A program made the position numbers and the translations under genes. The notes below the pieces were generated by a model. It saw nothing but the letters and a program-made list of their open reading frames with translations, made no database searches and was not told the origin of the DNA. 22,281 bases of DNA from the NCBI GenBank assembly GCA_937891895.1, contig CALATN010000071.1, positions 1-22,281 on the forward strand, written 5' to 3'. Of the stretch, positions 21,305 through 22,281 are shown piece after piece (within the stretch, counting starts at the first letter, position 1; each line of letters begins with the position of its first letter). Source of the DNA: an uncultured Clostridia bacterium (GTDB lineage: Bacteria; Bacillota; Clostridia; Oscillospirales; Ruminococcaceae).

Positions 21305-22281
21305 TATAATTTATCCTTTCTTTTAAAAACATACCAATGTGGAACTTTCCCACCGTAAAAATAATCTCCTGATTTGTGCTGAACAAAAAGGTATTCCTTG
21401 TCGTTTATTGATTTAATTAAATATTCCTCGGCTGTTCTTTCCGTATCATTAAGCACAAAGCCTTTTGTGTATCGAAGCATTTGGCTGCCGAATCCCGAAG
21501 CATAGCGAACAGTTTTCATACATACACCTCTCGACAAGAATTTTATATCAATCACGTATAGATCGTCCTCATCGCTATATGATAAATCAGGGGTAAAATC
21601 ACATACATCCGGAACAAAATCTACAACTGCCCATGCTCCATGTCCAGCTTGGTCATCAACAAATGGCAAATCGGTTTTGTCAATATTGGGACGTATCTGA
21701 TACTCCGTATATGCAACATTATCGATTTGGCGATACATTAGCATTATTGTTTCTTTCCCGTTATCAATGCAGTTGTCGCTCATAAATTGAACGATTATAT
21801 ATCTGTTTCCCTGATGCTCAACCTTTCTATACATATTGGGTATTGCAAATTTGTATTTTGGAGAAATCCTGTACAATATTCCTTTGGTCCAAAAATATTT
21901 CCATGAAAACGCCCCTCCAGGCATCAAAATAATTTCTTTGTCCACCATGTCATCCTTTATTTCTTCTAAGGATGTAAGATCGTTCTCATCAATAAGCTTG
22001 CCGCACAAGTGCCATTTACCGATAATATCAATATCATCCTCAAACGGTAGCAGAAGCATTTCCGAAAAAGCAGTTTTTTTCGAATTACCTTCGCAAAGAT
22101 TATCAATAGCTCTTATATGCTCCTTGGTTCTTTCAATAGATTCGTATAGTTCTTCTTTTTTCTTTTTCAAAATATCTAAAAGCCCATCATATGTAGCAGA
22201 TTGTATTCTTTTTATTTCTTCCAATGAAAATCCAAGGTTCTTATAAAACAGAATCTGTTTGTACTTTTCCACAGCATCTAA
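21304..22281 (-). CDS. MerR-like transcriptional regulator with C-terminal GxW sensor domains (5' partial)
   Basis: At least 326 residues; the reading frame is open at the right edge of the window, so the start and most of the DNA-binding domain lie outside. What is seen begins LDAVEKYKQILFYKNLGFSLEEIKRIQ, the second helix pair of a MerR HTH, followed by a coiled coil (ILKKKKEELYESIERTKEHI). Two repeats of a beta-rich domain follow: one starting IIGKWHLCGK, the other GHGAWAVVDF and ending YLFVQHKSGDYFYGGKVPHW with a YVFKRK tail. The same domain occurs in the kinase at 7978-10026. It is probably a ligand-sensing regulator controlling its coupled S51 peptidase gene. Confidence 0.8.
   Translation of the reverse strand, partial: LDAVEKYKQILFYKNLGFSLEEIKRIQSATYDGLLDILKKKKEELYESIERTKEHIRAIDNLCEGNSKKTAFSEMLLLPFEDDIDIIGKWHLCGKLIDENDLTSLEEIKDDMVDKEIILMPGGAFSWKYFWTKGILYRISPKYKFAIPNMYRKVEHQGNRYIIVQFMSDNCIDNGKETIMLMYRQIDNVAYTEYQIRPNIDKTDLPFVDDQAGHGAWAVVDFVPDVCDFTPDLSYSDEDDLYVIDIKFLSRGVCMKTVRYASGFGSQMLRYTKGFVLNDTERTAEEYLIKSINDKEYLFVQHKSGDYFYGGKVPHWYVFKRKDKL

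Overview
The window looks like a chromosomal stretch from an anaerobic, low-to-moderate G+C Firmicute of the Ruminococcus/Oscillospiraceae kind. The grounds are strong AGGAGG-type ribosome sites, consensus sigma-A promoters, an EFR1-type flavodoxin/ferredoxin, secreted proteins with Thr-rich linkers, a DUF6514-like gene and a cluster of Spo0A boxes. Genus is inference. No insertion sequence, prophage or CRISPR array was seen.

Left part (1-1130): the last codons of a chemoreceptor (remnant or shifted frame) and a terminator, then a stand-alone EFR1 gene with its own good promoter. Next is an RNA-repair-like locus (1128-6747). On the minus strand lie RtcB RNA ligase (all metal and guanylylation residues present), a 533-base non-coding stretch, and a DUF2828/vWA protein whose architecture resembles Ro60/Rsr. 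The non-coding stretch holds a tRNA-like fold and six copies of the octamer ACAGCAAT. Two overlapping WYL-domain regulator genes diverge from rtcB. The order regulator / RNA ligase / small RNA / vWA protein recalls the enterobacterial rtcR-rsr-yrlA-rtcBA arrangement, built from different parts. I regard this as the most interesting system here.

Middle (6799-10598): a Thr-rich lipoprotein with a CAP-like domain and a membrane Ser/Thr kinase with two extracellular GxW repeats. A small XRE regulator diverges from the kinase across an 18-bp palindrome containing face-to-face promoters. Then a three-gene ABC-2 exporter operon (10601-13855) diverges from a DesK/NarL-type two-component system (14031-15742), with a shared inverted repeat between them.

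Right part (15743-22281): the response-regulator terminator hairpin matches the CIRCE operator arms exactly. Then come tmRNA (ssrA) and smpB, with an unusual leader holding a 28-codon upstream ORF that overlaps the smpB start; an orphan AT-rich gene under a 20-bp palindrome; a DUF6514-like gene preceded by four Spo0A boxes at exact 10-bp spacing; clpB; and a MerR-like regulator (5' end outside the window) overlapping an S51-peptidase-like gene. The MerR-like protein carries the same GxW domain as the kinase, which suggests a shared sensory module used both outside and inside the cell.
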